Shown here in pieces: positions 8,774-21,200 of a stretch of 50,956 nt of DNA. How positions within the stretch are numbered: position 1 is the stretch's first letter; every line of letters starts with the position of its first letter. Source of the DNA: an uncultured Succinivibrionaceae bacterium (GTDB taxonomy: Bacteria > Pseudomonadota > Gammaproteobacteria > Enterobacterales > Succinivibrionaceae); assembly GCA_949286015.1 (NCBI GenBank), contig CASEBB010000055.1, positions 1 through 50,956 on the forward strand, read 5' to 3'. The translations under genes were made by a program, and so were the position numbers. The notes under the pieces are model-generated. The model made no database searches and had not been told where the DNA came from. It saw only the letters and a program-made list of their open reading frames with translations.

Positions 8774-10222
8774 ATGTCCGATCAGCATACCCCAGACATT
8801 GCTCCCCAAGACTTTACCGAAAGCGTAACGACAGAGGCTTCGCTGCCTTTTACCGCCGAGGAAATCGCGACCACCTCGGAGGAAGTAAAGAAGTCCGATC
8901 AGCAAGAGAGCGACAACAGCAATGCCTTTGATCAGCTGCTCCAGCATTACCGTGACATAGCGGCCACCACGCGTGACTTGGGTAATCGCTTTGAGAGCCT
9001 TATCCAGCAAGTGCTGCTCAAGGTGCCGCAATATCAGCTGCTCTTTACGCAGGTGCAAACCTACAAGGAGTGGCAGCAGGAGCATCCTGAGCTCGGCGTC
9101 AGTGAGGTTGATACCGGCATCGATTTAGTGGCAACGCTGCGTGAGCCGCAAAATGGCGCCTCCTATGTGGCGATCCAGTGCAAGTTCTATCGTGAGCACT
9201 CTGCCTTGAGCATGAAGGATCTGGCGACCTTTTTGAGCGTCTCCAGCACGCCTTTCTTTGCCTCGCGTATGCTCTTTGCTACCAATCGCGGCCTCAATAG
9301 CCATGCGCAAAAGCAGGTGGCCAACCAAGAAAAGCCGCTGCAGATCATCTCTCTGGAGACCTTGCGCCAATTCCCGATCGATTGGGCGCAATTTGTTCAG
9401 ACCAATACTGTCAGCACGCTGCCCAAGCGGCAGTTGCGTCCTTATCAGCAGACGGCCGTCACCAACACCATTAACGGCTTCAAGGACTATGCGCGCGGTA
9501 AGCTCATTATGGCCTGCGGTACGGGTAAGACCTTTACCGCGCTGCGCATTGCTGAGAGACAGGCACAGCAAAACCACTTGGTGCTGTTCTTAGTGCCATC
9601 ACTGTCCCTGCTGTCGCAGAGCATGAATGATTGGGTGCAGCAAAGTCAGCTGCCAATGCTGGCCATCCCTGTGTGCTCGGATAACAAGGTCAGCTACAAG
9701 AAGGTCGGCAAAAACGAGATCGAAGCTGACGAAAACGTCTTAGCCCGCAATGAGCTTCTCTATCCTGCTACCACCAATGAGCATGCCTTAGCTCGCAGTG
9801 TTGCAAAGGCGTTAGCGATGCAGCAAAAGCAGCCACAGCAGGGCTTAGTGGTGGTATTTTCGACCTACCAATCGCTGGATGTGGTGCATAGGGCACAGGA
9901 GCTTGAGGGTGAGCTCAAGCTCCCTGAGTTTGACCTCATTATCAGCGATGAGGCGCACCACACCGCTGGTGCTTACCTGCTTAATGATGATGATGCTGCT
10001 GAGAAAAAAGCTTATGAGCCAGCGGATGGCCAGCCAACTTTAGGGGGCTTACCTCAAGATGACGCTGCTGACGCCGCAACAGCAGAGGCCGCTGCTACCA
10101 CCACGACCAAAAAGAGCAGCAAGCGCCAAAAGAACACCCCAGACGGCGAAACCTACTTCACGCTGGTGCACTCTACTCCATGGATGACGAGAAAGTCTTT
10201 GGCCCTGTCTTTTATTCGCTGA
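8774..10222 (+). pseudogene. Type ISP restriction-modification enzyme, N-terminal part (nuclease and first helicase domain)
   Basis: This is the N-terminal third of a LlaGI/LlaBIII-like single-polypeptide restriction-modification enzyme. Such enzymes methylate one strand of their site and cut after ATP-driven translocation. ATG at 8774 is preceded by AGGA (8761-8764) and is preferred over an upstream TTG. Visible domains are an Mrr-like nuclease core (GIDLVATL near residue 116, then AIQCK near 135), a Walker A motif (ACGTGKT near 247) and a DEAHH box near 392. After the DEAH box comes an unusual Ala/Thr/Lys-rich insertion, then YFTLVH. The family's motif III (a TATP-type stretch) should follow but is absent. 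The frame instead runs into STPWMTRKS and stops at 10222. The rest of the enzyme resumes in another frame at about 10171. The gene is most likely inactivated. Confidence 0.85.
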
Positions 10223-13200
10223 CCTTTGAGCAAGCGGTGTCTTTAGGGTGCTTGGTCGACTACAAGGTCATCATCCTGGTACGCGATGGTGCGGTCGATA
10301 TGAGCTCGGAGGAGCTGGAGCAGTTCTCGGCACAAAACACCGCGCGTGCCATTGGCCTGTGGAAGTCACTCAACAAGTTTGGCATCTTAAGCCAAGATGA
10401 GTCCGATGCGCAGCCGATTCGCCGTGCCGTAGCCTATGCCCAGCGCATCACCACGGCAGGCATGAAGGACAACGTCAACAAAGAGAACATCGTCTCCTCA
10501 AAGGAGTACGCGCAGTACTTCTCTGAGGTCATTACGCAATACCGCCAGCGGGTCTTGAGTAAAGGCGCACAGACGATTGCTGCGCATCAAGACCCAAGTG
10601 AGGAATTCCTCTTTGTGGAAAGCCACGACCTTGTTTGCCACTGTGAGCACGTCGATGGCGCCATGAACGCCATGGAAAAGGAGGAAAAGCTCCAGTTCCT
10701 GCGCTCCGATCCTGGTGAGAACCAGTGCAACATCCTCTTTAATGTGCGCTGCTTAAGTGAGGGTGTAGACGTCCCTGCTCTGGATGCTGTCGCGCTCTTA
10801 ACCCCACGCCGTTCCCCTGTGGAAGTGGTGCAAATTGTCGGACGCGTGATGCGCACCGCCCCTGGCAAGAAAGAAGGCTACGTCATCATTCCGGTGATTG
10901 CCCACAACCTCAAGGATCCAGCCTCGGCTCTGGCCAATAGCGATGCCTTTAAGGTGGTATGGGAAATCCTCAATGCCTTACGCAGCATCAATCCAGAGAG
11001 TGTGCTGGCCGATCCTTACCTGCACAAGCTCGACAAGCGCATCGCTATCATCTGCGAGAACAACAATGAGCTCTACCGCAAAACCGGTAGTGAATCACCG
11101 CGTAATTCTGGAGTTGGTGGCAAGAGCAAAGGCGCCACCGATGATCAGTCCGAGCTCTTTAATCTGCTGCGTGCTTTTGAGATTGAGGAGGCTATCAAGT
11201 CGACCATTATCGACAACTTCGGTAACCGCAAAACGTGGCAGGACTGGGCGCAAGATGTCGGTGCCATTTGCGCCCGTCAAGTAGAGCTCATTAAGGGCAT
11301 CCTGCACAGCCCTGATACCTCGGAGCAAACCCTTAAGGCTTTTGCTCTTTTCCACAAGGAGCTGATTGACGCTACTAGCGTGAACTTAAGCACCGATGAT
11401 GTGGTGGAAATGCTCTCCCAACACATCGTGATTAAGCCGGTACTGGATGCGCTGTTTCCTAATTACCCGTTTACCGAGCGCAATGTCATCGCTTGCTCGA
11501 TGACGCGCATGCTCGATCAGCTCGATCAGGACGGCCTCAATCGCGCTAATGATGAGCTGCACTACTTCTACGATAGCGTGCAGTTTCGCATGCGCAACGT
11601 CGAGAGTGTCAGCGATCGCCAAAAGGTGATCATTGAGCTCTTTGATCAGTTCTTTAAGGTCGCGTTCCCGAAGCAGCAAGAGAAGCTGGGCATTGTCTAC
11701 ACCCCAGTGGAGATCGTGGATTTCATGCTGCACTCGGTAAGTGACCTGCTGCAGCGGGAATTTGGCGAGAGCTTCTCCTCACCTCATGTGCATGTGCTCG
11801 ATCCGTTTACCGGTACGGGTACCTTTATCGCGCAGCTGCTGCAAAGTGACCTCATCAGTGATGAGGCGCTGGATCAAAAGTACCGTCATGAGCTGCATGC
11901 CTTTGAGATTCTGCCACTGGCTTACTACGTGGCGGCGATTAACATCGAGTCGGTGTATAACCAGCGCTATGAGCGGGCTCATGGGCATGCCGTGCCGGTA
12001 GAAGAGTACCAGAGCAACTCCATTATGGTGCTCACGGATACCTTTAATTACGCGGCAAAAGAGGGCAGCTTAGACCCAAACAATCCTTTTGTGCCTAACA
12101 GCGAGCTGCGCCGTGAGGTGGAGAATCTTGAGCTGCGGGTCATTTTGGGTAACCCTCCTTACTCTGTGGGGCAGGAGAGCCAAAACGACGATAACCAAAA
12201 CGAGAAGTATCCGGCGTTAGATGCGCGCATTGCCGCCACTTATGTGGAGCGCGCTGGTAAAGTGCAGCTCAAGAACAGCCTCTATGATTCGTATATTCGC
12301 GCCTTCCGCTGGGCCTCGGACAAAATCACTGAGCGTGGTGTCATTGCTTTTGTCACCAATGCTGGCTGGTTGGACACTGCATCAGCCAATGGCATGCGTC
12401 GTTGCTTGGCTGAAGAGTTTAGCTCGATCCACGTCTACCACCTCAAAGGTAATGCCCGTACCACATCTGGTGAGCAACGTCGCAAGGAAAAGGATAACGT
12501 CTTTGGTGTAGGCAGCCGCGCTCCTATTGCCATTACCATCTTGGTAAAAAACCCTGAAGCCACGGAGCAAGGGCAGATCTACTTTGCTCAGGTGGATGAC
12601 TACCTTACTCGTGAGCAGAAACTGCAACAGTTGCGTGACATGGGCTCTGTGCTCAACCCGCAAGTACCTCTTACCCGCATCACTCCAGATGCGCATGGCG
12701 ATTGGCTCAACCAGCGTCGTGATGATTTTGCTCACTTCATTACGGTTAATGGCAAGAACAACGACGGCCTCGCTATCTTTGCCAACTTCTCGGGAGGCAT
12801 TAAAACCAATCGTGATGCATGGGCTTACAATGCATCCAAAGAAGATTTGGCTGCCAATATGAGCCGCTGCATAGCCACCTACAATGACCAAGCAGAACAG
12901 GCCAAATCACAAGGTACTGCTTTTGTGCTTAACAACGACCCCACCAAGATCAAGTGGGATCGTCCGCAACTCAAACATGTCAAGCTAGGGCGTGTTTACC
13001 CTGATTTTGATGACTCTAAGCTGGTATTGTCTATATACCGTCCATTCGTCAAAGAGTGGCTGTATAACGATAAAGCGTGGCTTAACTGTGTTTACCAAAT
13101 GCCCCAGCTATTTCCGTTTGCTGGAGCTGAGAACCTGACCATTGTGTCCAATGGCGTGGGCCGCCAAAACATCAGCTATCTGATGACCAATTGCATTACC

Positions 13201-14094
13201 GACCTCAACTGCATGGACTCTGGTAGCCAGTGCTTCCCCCGCTACCTCTACCGTCCCGCCACCACCGCCGAGCTTGCAGCCTACCGCCAAGCCCGCGTCG
13301 AAGGCTATGAGGACACCAGCTCGCTCTTAGGTGACTTAGAGGCCGACGTGCTTACACCAGCACCTCAAGCTTCATCGCTATTGGATGTGTTAGAGCACAA
13401 CGCCTCAGTACCGCAGGTCATTGTCAACGGCTATGTGCGCGAGGATGCCATTAAGCCTGAGGCCATTGCGCACTTCCAAGCGGCCTATGCCGGTCACGAA
13501 GCGGAAATCGACGCCGATGCCGTGTTCTACTACATCTACGGCCTGTTGCACAGCACCGACTACCGCACCACTTACGCTAACAACCTGCAAAAGGAGCTGC
13601 CACGCATCCCTCGTGTCGCAACTTGGGATGATTTCAAGGCCTTTATGGAGGCGGGACGCAAGCTCAGTAAGCTGCACGTGGGCTATGAGCAGGTGACGCC
13701 ATACCAAGGCTGCAAGATTGTGGGCTTAACCCCTAACGTCTCCAAGCGCGTCATTAAGCTCACCTACGGCAAGATCGCAGGGAAAAAGGGCGCTGCGGCT
13801 AAGGACAAAACCACGATCCACTACAACGACAGCATCACCATTACGGGCATCCCGCTGGAGGCGCAGGAGTATGTAGTCAACCGCAAGTCGGCCCTTGATT
13901 GGGTAGTAGAGCGCTGCGGTATCAGCGTCGATAAGGACTCCCGCATTGCCAACGACTACAACGCTTTTGCCCAAGAGATTGGGGATGAGGACTACATCCT
14001 CAACCTCATTTTGCGCGTGATCACGGTATCGCTGGAGACGATGCAGATCGTAAAGGCGCTGCCACCGCTTACGATTCATCAGCTGGATCGCTAA
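10180..14094 (+). pseudogene. Type ISP restriction-modification enzyme, second helicase domain, methyltransferase and target recognition part
   Basis: This is the continuation of the broken enzyme in a shifted frame. It starts within YSMDDEKVFGP, a segment that in the family follows helicase motif III. It contains the second RecA-like helicase domain, with SEGVDVPALD (motif V) and QIVGRVMR (motif VI) around residues 190-225. A coupling region and an adenine-N6 methyltransferase follow, with motif I DPFTGTGTF near residue 541 and motif IV NPPY near 658. A long C-terminal target-recognition region of about 600 residues completes it. With the upstream piece the total is about 1,770 residues, somewhat longer than the 1,550-1,600 usual for the family. 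The ATG at 10180 has no good ribosome site and starts inside a conserved motif, so separate expression is unlikely. The methyltransferase motifs remain intact and could act if it were translated. Confidence 0.85.
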
Positions 14095-14117
14095 GGCGCT
14101 AAAGTTGGCTTACAGAG

Positions 14118-14144
14118 GGTAGCCTCAAATGCTTTGAGGCTGCC
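14118..14144 (+). terminator. Hairpin after the restriction-modification gene
   Basis: AGCCTCAAA (14121-14129) pairs perfectly with TTTGAGGCT (14133-14141), and the stem extends by three further pairs including one wobble. It lies 24 bases after the stop codon. No run of T follows, so it is either a weak terminator or an mRNA-protecting hairpin. Confidence 0.5.
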
Positions 14145-14158
14145 GCAAAAGCGCCGTA

Positions 14159-14242
14159 TCTCAAAGGAGGATGCTGGCAAACCAGCGCTGCTGGTGATGG
14201 GCAATACGCCTGCATAGAGAACAGGCGTTGGCTCTTCCTTTG
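14159..14242 (+). ncRNA. SD-box structured element, with alternative hairpins
   Basis: The element begins TCTCAAAGGAGG, identical to the start of the element at 25653. CAAAGGA (14162-14168) pairs with TCCTTTG (14236-14242) to close it. Inside, CCAGC (14182-14186) can pair either with GCTGG at 14173-14177 or with GCTGG at 14190-14194. These two hairpins are mutually exclusive. ACGCCTG (14206-14212) pairs with CAGGCGT (14222-14228). A switch-like RNA is possible, but no known riboswitch class is recognised. Confidence 0.4.
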
Positions 14243-15180
14243 TACTAACACTACCTCAAGAGAGTGGTGCCGTCAGTCTCCGACCTATACGCTCGCGTAC
14301 CACATTGGAGTAAACACCTCCCTAAACAGCATCTTGACATGGTCACGGCCCTTACGCTCAAGTCCTCAGGGGTAATTTCGCCTAACCTGAAGCGTAAACA
14401 GGGCATAACACCGGCAAAGAGTTGTGGGGACTAACAACCAACTACCTCTAAGTGGTAGTCGACCGCACAGAGCATTAGTCTCTAAGGGCTTTAGTGTATT
14501 GTAGAGCTTTCCTCAAGCCCCATTCCTGCAACCTTAAGCTTGCTGGGCTCAACGCAAAGCACCATAACATCCTTCCTCAAGGTGTACAAAGACCTCCCCG
14601 CCCGCATGCAAGTAGGACCGCAGCCCTTTATGATCTCGCAGGAACGCTTAAGTATCTGCCCCGCAACTTAGCCCTATCAGCTTTGCCCTCTATCCCCGCC
14701 ACAAACAACTGAGCCAGCACAATTACAGGTACATTATTTGCTCCCTGATGAGGAGTTTTGCCATGGTGTAAGACTATCTGTTCTGTTAACGCCAAAACAG
14801 ACAGAGGATAGACTCGTTCACAGCAGTAATAAGTGCTACCTTGCCCTCTGCAAGGCCTTTTCTTGGCCATTGCCGCAAGGTTGCAAGGTTATTGGTACTC
14901 ACTACAAGCTGCTGTTACTGCGGTCTTGACGCAACTTTGTAAGTCTCCACCATCCCAAAATTAGGGCCCCCTCATATCCCAAGCGTTCCTCATTTCCCGC
15001 CCAAAAGAAGTGTTGGCCCTTTACTAGATGTCCCTCTTGCGTGGACATTTCCACAGAGTGCAACCGCTATTAGGTTAAGCTCGCCCCAAACACGCTGCTT
15101 GATGGCAGCGCTATTCCAGTCGCTGCCCTGAGCACAGCACTCTGTGTTTGCAGGTCTCAATTAGTTCGTAGCTTTGCTCC
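14243..15180. other. Non-coding gap upstream of adhesin 2
   Basis: About 0.94 kb without a credible gene; the short open frames here have no family signature and no ribosome site. Visible structures are a hairpin around 14779-14816 (CTATC pairing with GATAG, with CTGTT/AACAG inside) and ATGTCC/GGACAT near 15027-15048. This may be the long leader or promoter region of the adhesin gene, but no convincing -35/-10 pair was found. Confidence 0.4.
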
Positions 15181-15201
15181 TTGCATCGGAGTCGTTTATC
15201 C

Positions 15202-18200
15202 ATGAAACCAAGCAACAATGCTCTCACCTTCTTAAGAGCACAGTATCGCGCTATTTACGGCCGTGCCTACTTTAAAGGCCTCGCCTCTATCATGGTCGTA
15301 TCGTCAGCTTTGGCCGCGCCAGTAGCCAACGCTGCTCTCGCCAATAACAACGACTCAGATGCCTCTAACGCTACGTCTCGCACTACGACGGCCGACGCTA
15401 CCGACGAGCTCGACCTGCGCTCGATCTTAAATGGCAATGAGCCAACCCCATCTGCCAGTGAGCAAGCTGCCGAGATTGCCTATACCTCCTCCACGCAACA
15501 GGCGCAAAACCTCTTACAGCCACGCGCACTGCCTACAGCAGCTCCTGCTGTCAATGGCGATCCAGCCGCGACGCCAATGCCAATGGCTGCTGGTGATCCT
15601 ACCGGCCCTGGCCTTGATTGGGATACTTTCCCAGGCAACGCCGGTGAGACCATCAACTACACTGGTAGCAACCGTATTTACAACAGCAATACGTGGTACC
15701 ACAACGTCAACATCGCCTCGGGTGCGACGGTAAATGTGGTAACCACTAATAGTGGCAATCAAGCCTACGATAACTACTCCAAATTAATCGTGGGATCCGA
15801 TGATGACGCTGCCACTACCACCCAGCTCAACATGGCGGCGGGCTCCACTTTAAACTTAAATGACAATACCGCGCTGCAGATCAACGGTAATGGCCAAAAT
15901 ACCTTAGGCGGCAATATCAACTTAAACGCCGTCTCTGAGGGGTCGCAGGCCATTATCAGCGTCGGTATGGCTACGCCAACTGAAGAGCAAGTCAACAATA
16001 AGATCACTGTCGGTGGCAATATCAATGTGGGCAGCGGTGCAGGTACGGCTGCGATCTACGCCCCTAATATCGATTTACAAGGCGATATCACTGTCAACTC
16101 GGGCGGTACGCTGCTCTTAGACGGTGCCTTAAAGGACACCAACCCAACCGACTTAAACGCCAATCACGGCGCTGGTACCTTTACCGGTCACAGCACTGAC
16201 GTCACCATTGCCGAGGGCGGCCGTGTGGTCGTAGGTAAGGGCGATACTGAGACTGGCACTAAGAGCAAGTTAGACTTAGGTGATGGCTCCTCTAACCTCA
16301 GCGGCACCGGTACCTTAGAAGTGCAGGGTACGGCTGTCTTAACCGAGACCATCTTAGATAACTTCACCACTGCTGCCAGCCCAGATCCAGGCAATCCACC
16401 TGCAGCTACCGGTAATGTCTACTTAACCTCCGGTGGCCGCTTAGAGTTAAAAGCTGGTAACGGCCAAGGCGCTGCTGATCCAATCGAGCTTACTGACTAC
16501 CAATTTGGTACCACCGAGGGTGAGGGCCAAATCAACGTCAACGCTACCGGTGATACCAACACCATTGCTGGTGATAATCTCTCTGTAAGCAGTTCCATTG
16601 CCCCAGCTGGCGGTCAAGATCTCAACTTAGATCTCGAGGCTACCAACTTAACCTTAGGTGGTGGCACCGGCTTCAACTCTGCTGATGAGAGCTTAGGCTA
16701 TCGCACTGCTGTCACGCAAAACGTGACCTTTAAGCCAGACGCAGACACCAATCAAACCTTCCATCTGCAAGATGGTGTGACCTTAGACGGTGGTGCCCAC
16801 AATGGCCAAGCAGGCACGGGCACTGGCACCAGCACCGGTGATGTGGTCTTAGTCGGTGGCGCGGACAACCTCGACAATGCCTATCGTGTCGCTCAGGGTA
16901 ACTACACCCACTCCGGCAGCATCACTTTAAGTGGTGGTACCTTAGCTGTCGGTGCCAATGAAAATTACTCTGGTGATGCCACCATGGCCTTAAGTGGCAG
17001 CACCACTAAGCTCGTTATCGACAACACCAATGCTGACAATACTATTGTCATTGCCAGCAATACCGCCGATAGCGAAGCGGTCTTAGACTTAAGCTCAGGC
17101 AGCGCTGACGCCTTAGAGTTAAAGCGCGGTGATAACCTCACCTCGATTCAAATTGGTACTCCAGGTACCTTAAATGGTACCGGCAGCTCTGAGCTCAAGC
17201 TCAACGCCGACCAATTCAATACTCTGCTTAATGTCAATGGTGACTCCGGCAATGGCGCCAATGTGGTCTTAGCCGGTAACGGTGTGCTGCAAGTGCCAAA
17301 TGGTGCTGGTAACGCCAATCCAGGTGCTGCAGGCACCACCGTCGCTACCTTAGCCACTTCGCAGCTGCAAAAGATCACTGACAACGCCCAAGCCACGCAG
17401 ACCGACATGATTTACTTCAATCAGGGCGGTCGCTTACAGGGCGAAGATTTACAGCTGCGTAATGATGGCACTAACCTCGACATCGGTCAGGGTACTGTTG
17501 CCGCCACCGATCGCTTAGATTTAGTCCAAGATGGCGCCACCAGCGGTGACTTTGTCATCACCAGCGGTAATATCGAGACCTCGGAGCTCGTCTCTACCGA
17601 TGGCTCGGTGGCCACGGTGCAAGTGGGTAACGGCAATGCTGACCCAGCACAAGTGACCCTTACCGCCAAGCCTGATGGCTCTACTGGCAATATTGGCCTT
17701 AACATCAATATCAATGGTAGCGGCCCAGGTGAGAGCTCCTTAAACTTCAAAAACGGCACGTGGAATGTTGATGCCACAGCCGCTGACCACAGCATTACCC
17801 TCACCGGCCCTAACGCTCACCTCAACATTGGTGATGACCGCGAGACCTCGGGTGCTGATGTCACCATTTCTAACCTCGAGATCAACCAATCCACGGTTAA
17901 CATCGCCGGTAACAGCGACCTCTCCTTTACTGGCGTCACCGATTTAAGCGACGGCAACTTAACCGGTACTGGTGATTTACACGTCAAGACCGGTGCGACT
18001 ACCATCTTAAACGAGGATTCACTCGCTAACTTTACTCAGCAAGGCACCACCGATCCTGCTGGCGGTCGCGTTATCTTAGAGGGTGGTGAGTTAGACCTCG
18101 AGGCTACTGACCCAGCGCAGCCTATTGTCCTCAATGACTACAGCCAAGGTGCTGCTGATACCGACAATGCTGACATCGTCGTGACGCAGGAAAGCACCAT

Positions 18201-21200
18201 TGGCGCAGATGCCCTCACCGTTAATGACAAGCTCAAGGATGAGTGGAAAGGCACGGTCAACCTCAAGGTTGGTGATCTCTACTTAGGCGGCAAGGCCGAC
18301 ACCGAGTACAACGCCTCCTTAAACTTTAAGGAAGCTACGGTCTCTAACTCTGTCACCTTTAGCCCTACCACCAACACCGATCCAAATGCTCCAGTAGTCG
18401 CCGATACCAACTTCTATCTGCGCGATCACATCACCATTAATGCCGTAGGCAATGGTAATAGCGACCAAGCCACGTCCAATGGTGATGTCCATATCCGCGA
18501 TTTAGGCACCGGTAACCCTGTTACAGACGAGCCTACCTACCAAGTGTTAGGTGGTACCGTCACGCACGTCACCACTAACACCACCACGGATCAGCCAGGC
18601 CAATTTGATATCAGCAATGCCGGTGTGCAAATCGGTGGTGCTGATAACACCTCTACTGCTTTTGGCCACGACGCCACCTTACAGTTTGCCCATAACACCG
18701 ATGCAGGCGCTGGCAACACCTCGGTTACGGATGTAACCATTGCCTCCGGTAGCAGCATCAAGATCGTGGGTAACGGCGGCGATAGCACCTCCACCTTAGA
18801 TTTAACTGGTGCTAATGCTATCCATGTCGCCGGTACTAACAACCTCATTAATGTTGGCACCACCACCGCTGAGGCTCTAGCCAATGGCAGCACCAAGGTA
18901 GAGTTAGCAGAGAAAGCAGGCATTGCTGCCCCTGCTGATTCCGTCTTTGCGGTGCAAGATACCCAGCTGACAGAGCTCTTAAAGGCTGGTGCTGACGGCA
19001 CGCGTGATGGCGCTGCGGCCGATAATGTCACTGTAGTCTTAGGCCAAACCGGTGCGCTGCGTATCGACGCCACGATGGTGCCATCTGTCCCAGATGATCC
19101 TAGTAGCCCACAGGTACCAAGCAACACCTCGCTAGATATCTCCTTCTTAGGCACGACTGATACCTCGGCCAATCCGGCCCCTACCCTTGATGGCAACAAG
19201 ATCTACTTTGATCGCGGTGGTCGTATTGAGGGCGATGCCTTAAGTCTGACGCAAAACAACACCACTACCAATGTGAACCTCAACATTGGTGAGGGTACCA
19301 TTAGTGCTGACAACTTAGCCTTCTCCAACAGCTATAGTGGCGGCTCTGATTTTGTGATCGAGCAAGGTACCCTTGAGGTCGGCTCGTCCTTAAACGGCAT
19401 GAATGGCAGCAAGCTGCAATTAGGTACGGGCACCGGCTCGGGTGAGGCTAACTTAAACTTAGGTACCTTTGAGTCCACGCTGGCTGCTGATGACTCTGGC
19501 AACACAGTCATCACTGTGACGCCAGATAGCGCCACTACCGCCGGTGATGTCAACACCACCATTGTCATGGCAGGCAATGCCTCGGTTAACGTCAATGCCG
19601 GTTCGTGGAATCTCAACAATATTGAGGTTTCCGGCACGGGCAATACCATTAATGTCGGCTTTGAGGGCAATAACGGTGAAGTGCCTACCATTGACAACGG
19701 CGATGGCACTACCTCGGTCTTAACCGCCGAAGTGACTGCCGAGTCGATCAATGTTGGTGACGGCAATACCCTCAACATCAACACCAACGGTATCGCCACC
19801 TTTACTGATTACGAGAACACCAGCGGTGGCACCACCATTGTTGATGGTAAGCTCGTCATCGCTGATGAGGGCCAAGGTAGCTTCTTAGAGGGCACAGTCT
19901 CCGGTAGCGGTGAGATTGAAGTCCAAGGCACTGCCTACTTAACGCATGACCTGCTCAACACCTTTACTGGCAACAGCGGTACCTTTACCTTAAACGAGGG
20001 TACAGCGGACTTCACCAAAGATCCGAACGCTGCGGTGCTGGACATGAACCAGTTCACGTTTGGCGAGGACTACAACAATCCTGATGCTGACTTCAACATC
20101 ATTGCCACTAAGACCGAGTCAGGTGCGGATGGCACGCCAGTAACTGTTCCAGCTGACGCCAGTGTCATTAAGGGCGGTGACGTACTCATCAGCAACTCAC
20201 TGGTCACGAACAATCAAGTCAGTGCAGGTACTACCGATCAACTCAATCTCGACATTCACGCTACGGATGTCACCTTAGGCGGCGGTGAGAACTTTACCTC
20301 GGCCGAGCAAGTCTTTGGCTATCACCAATTAGTAACGCAAAACGCCACCTTTAAGACTGACTCTGGCGCCGCTGCTGATACCGCCTTTACCTTACACGAC
20401 GGCATTGCCTTTGTCGCTACTGATGAGACTACTGGTACCAGCACCGGTAATGTGATCGTCAAGGGCGGTACTGACGACGACTTTAAGTCCTTTAACGTGG
20501 CTGCGGGCCATATCACACACAGTGGTGATCTGACCTTAGATGGCGGCTCGCTCATGGTGGGTACGACTGAAGAGACTCGTACCAACTTAGATGTGGCTGA
20601 TGCTGATGCCTCGTTTACCATGGCTACGGGCTCGAAGCTGACCATTGACAACACCAATGCGCCAAACAGCATCAAGGTGCAAAGCAATGGCTATGGCAGC
20701 ACCTCCACTCTCAACCTGTCGCAGATTGACGTCGAGCTCAAGCGTGGCAACAACTTAACCACCATTACCGTGGGTAGTGGTGAGATGGATGTGCACGCCC
20801 CAACCGATGCCCTGCTGCAGATTAACAACGCTGATGGCCTCTTAGACCTCAATAGTACCCCTACTGCTGACCAGCAAGGTGTGGCTGTGGTCTTAACCGG
20901 CAATGGCGCCTTAGAGATGGTCAATAAGCCTGGTGAGCAGGCGGTCTTAGACGTCAGCAATATCGATGGCTACTCCACCACGCCACAATCTGACCGTGTG
21001 ATCTTCTCCGGTGGCGGTATGATCATTGGTCAAGACTTTAAGGTGACCAATCAGGATGCCAACACCGATAAGGCTTTAGATTTAGGCTTAGGTACCATTA
21101 AGGCCGAGAAGCTGACCTTAGACAATGCCTACAAGAATGCGGACGGCACCACAGCGAACTTAGCGCTGGCCGCTGGTCGCGTCATTGTCGGTCAAGAGTT

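Noticed and set aside
10180..10222. Programmed frameshift joining the two restriction-enzyme frames
   Set aside because: There is no slippery run, and a conserved helicase motif is missing, which a frameshift alone cannot explain.
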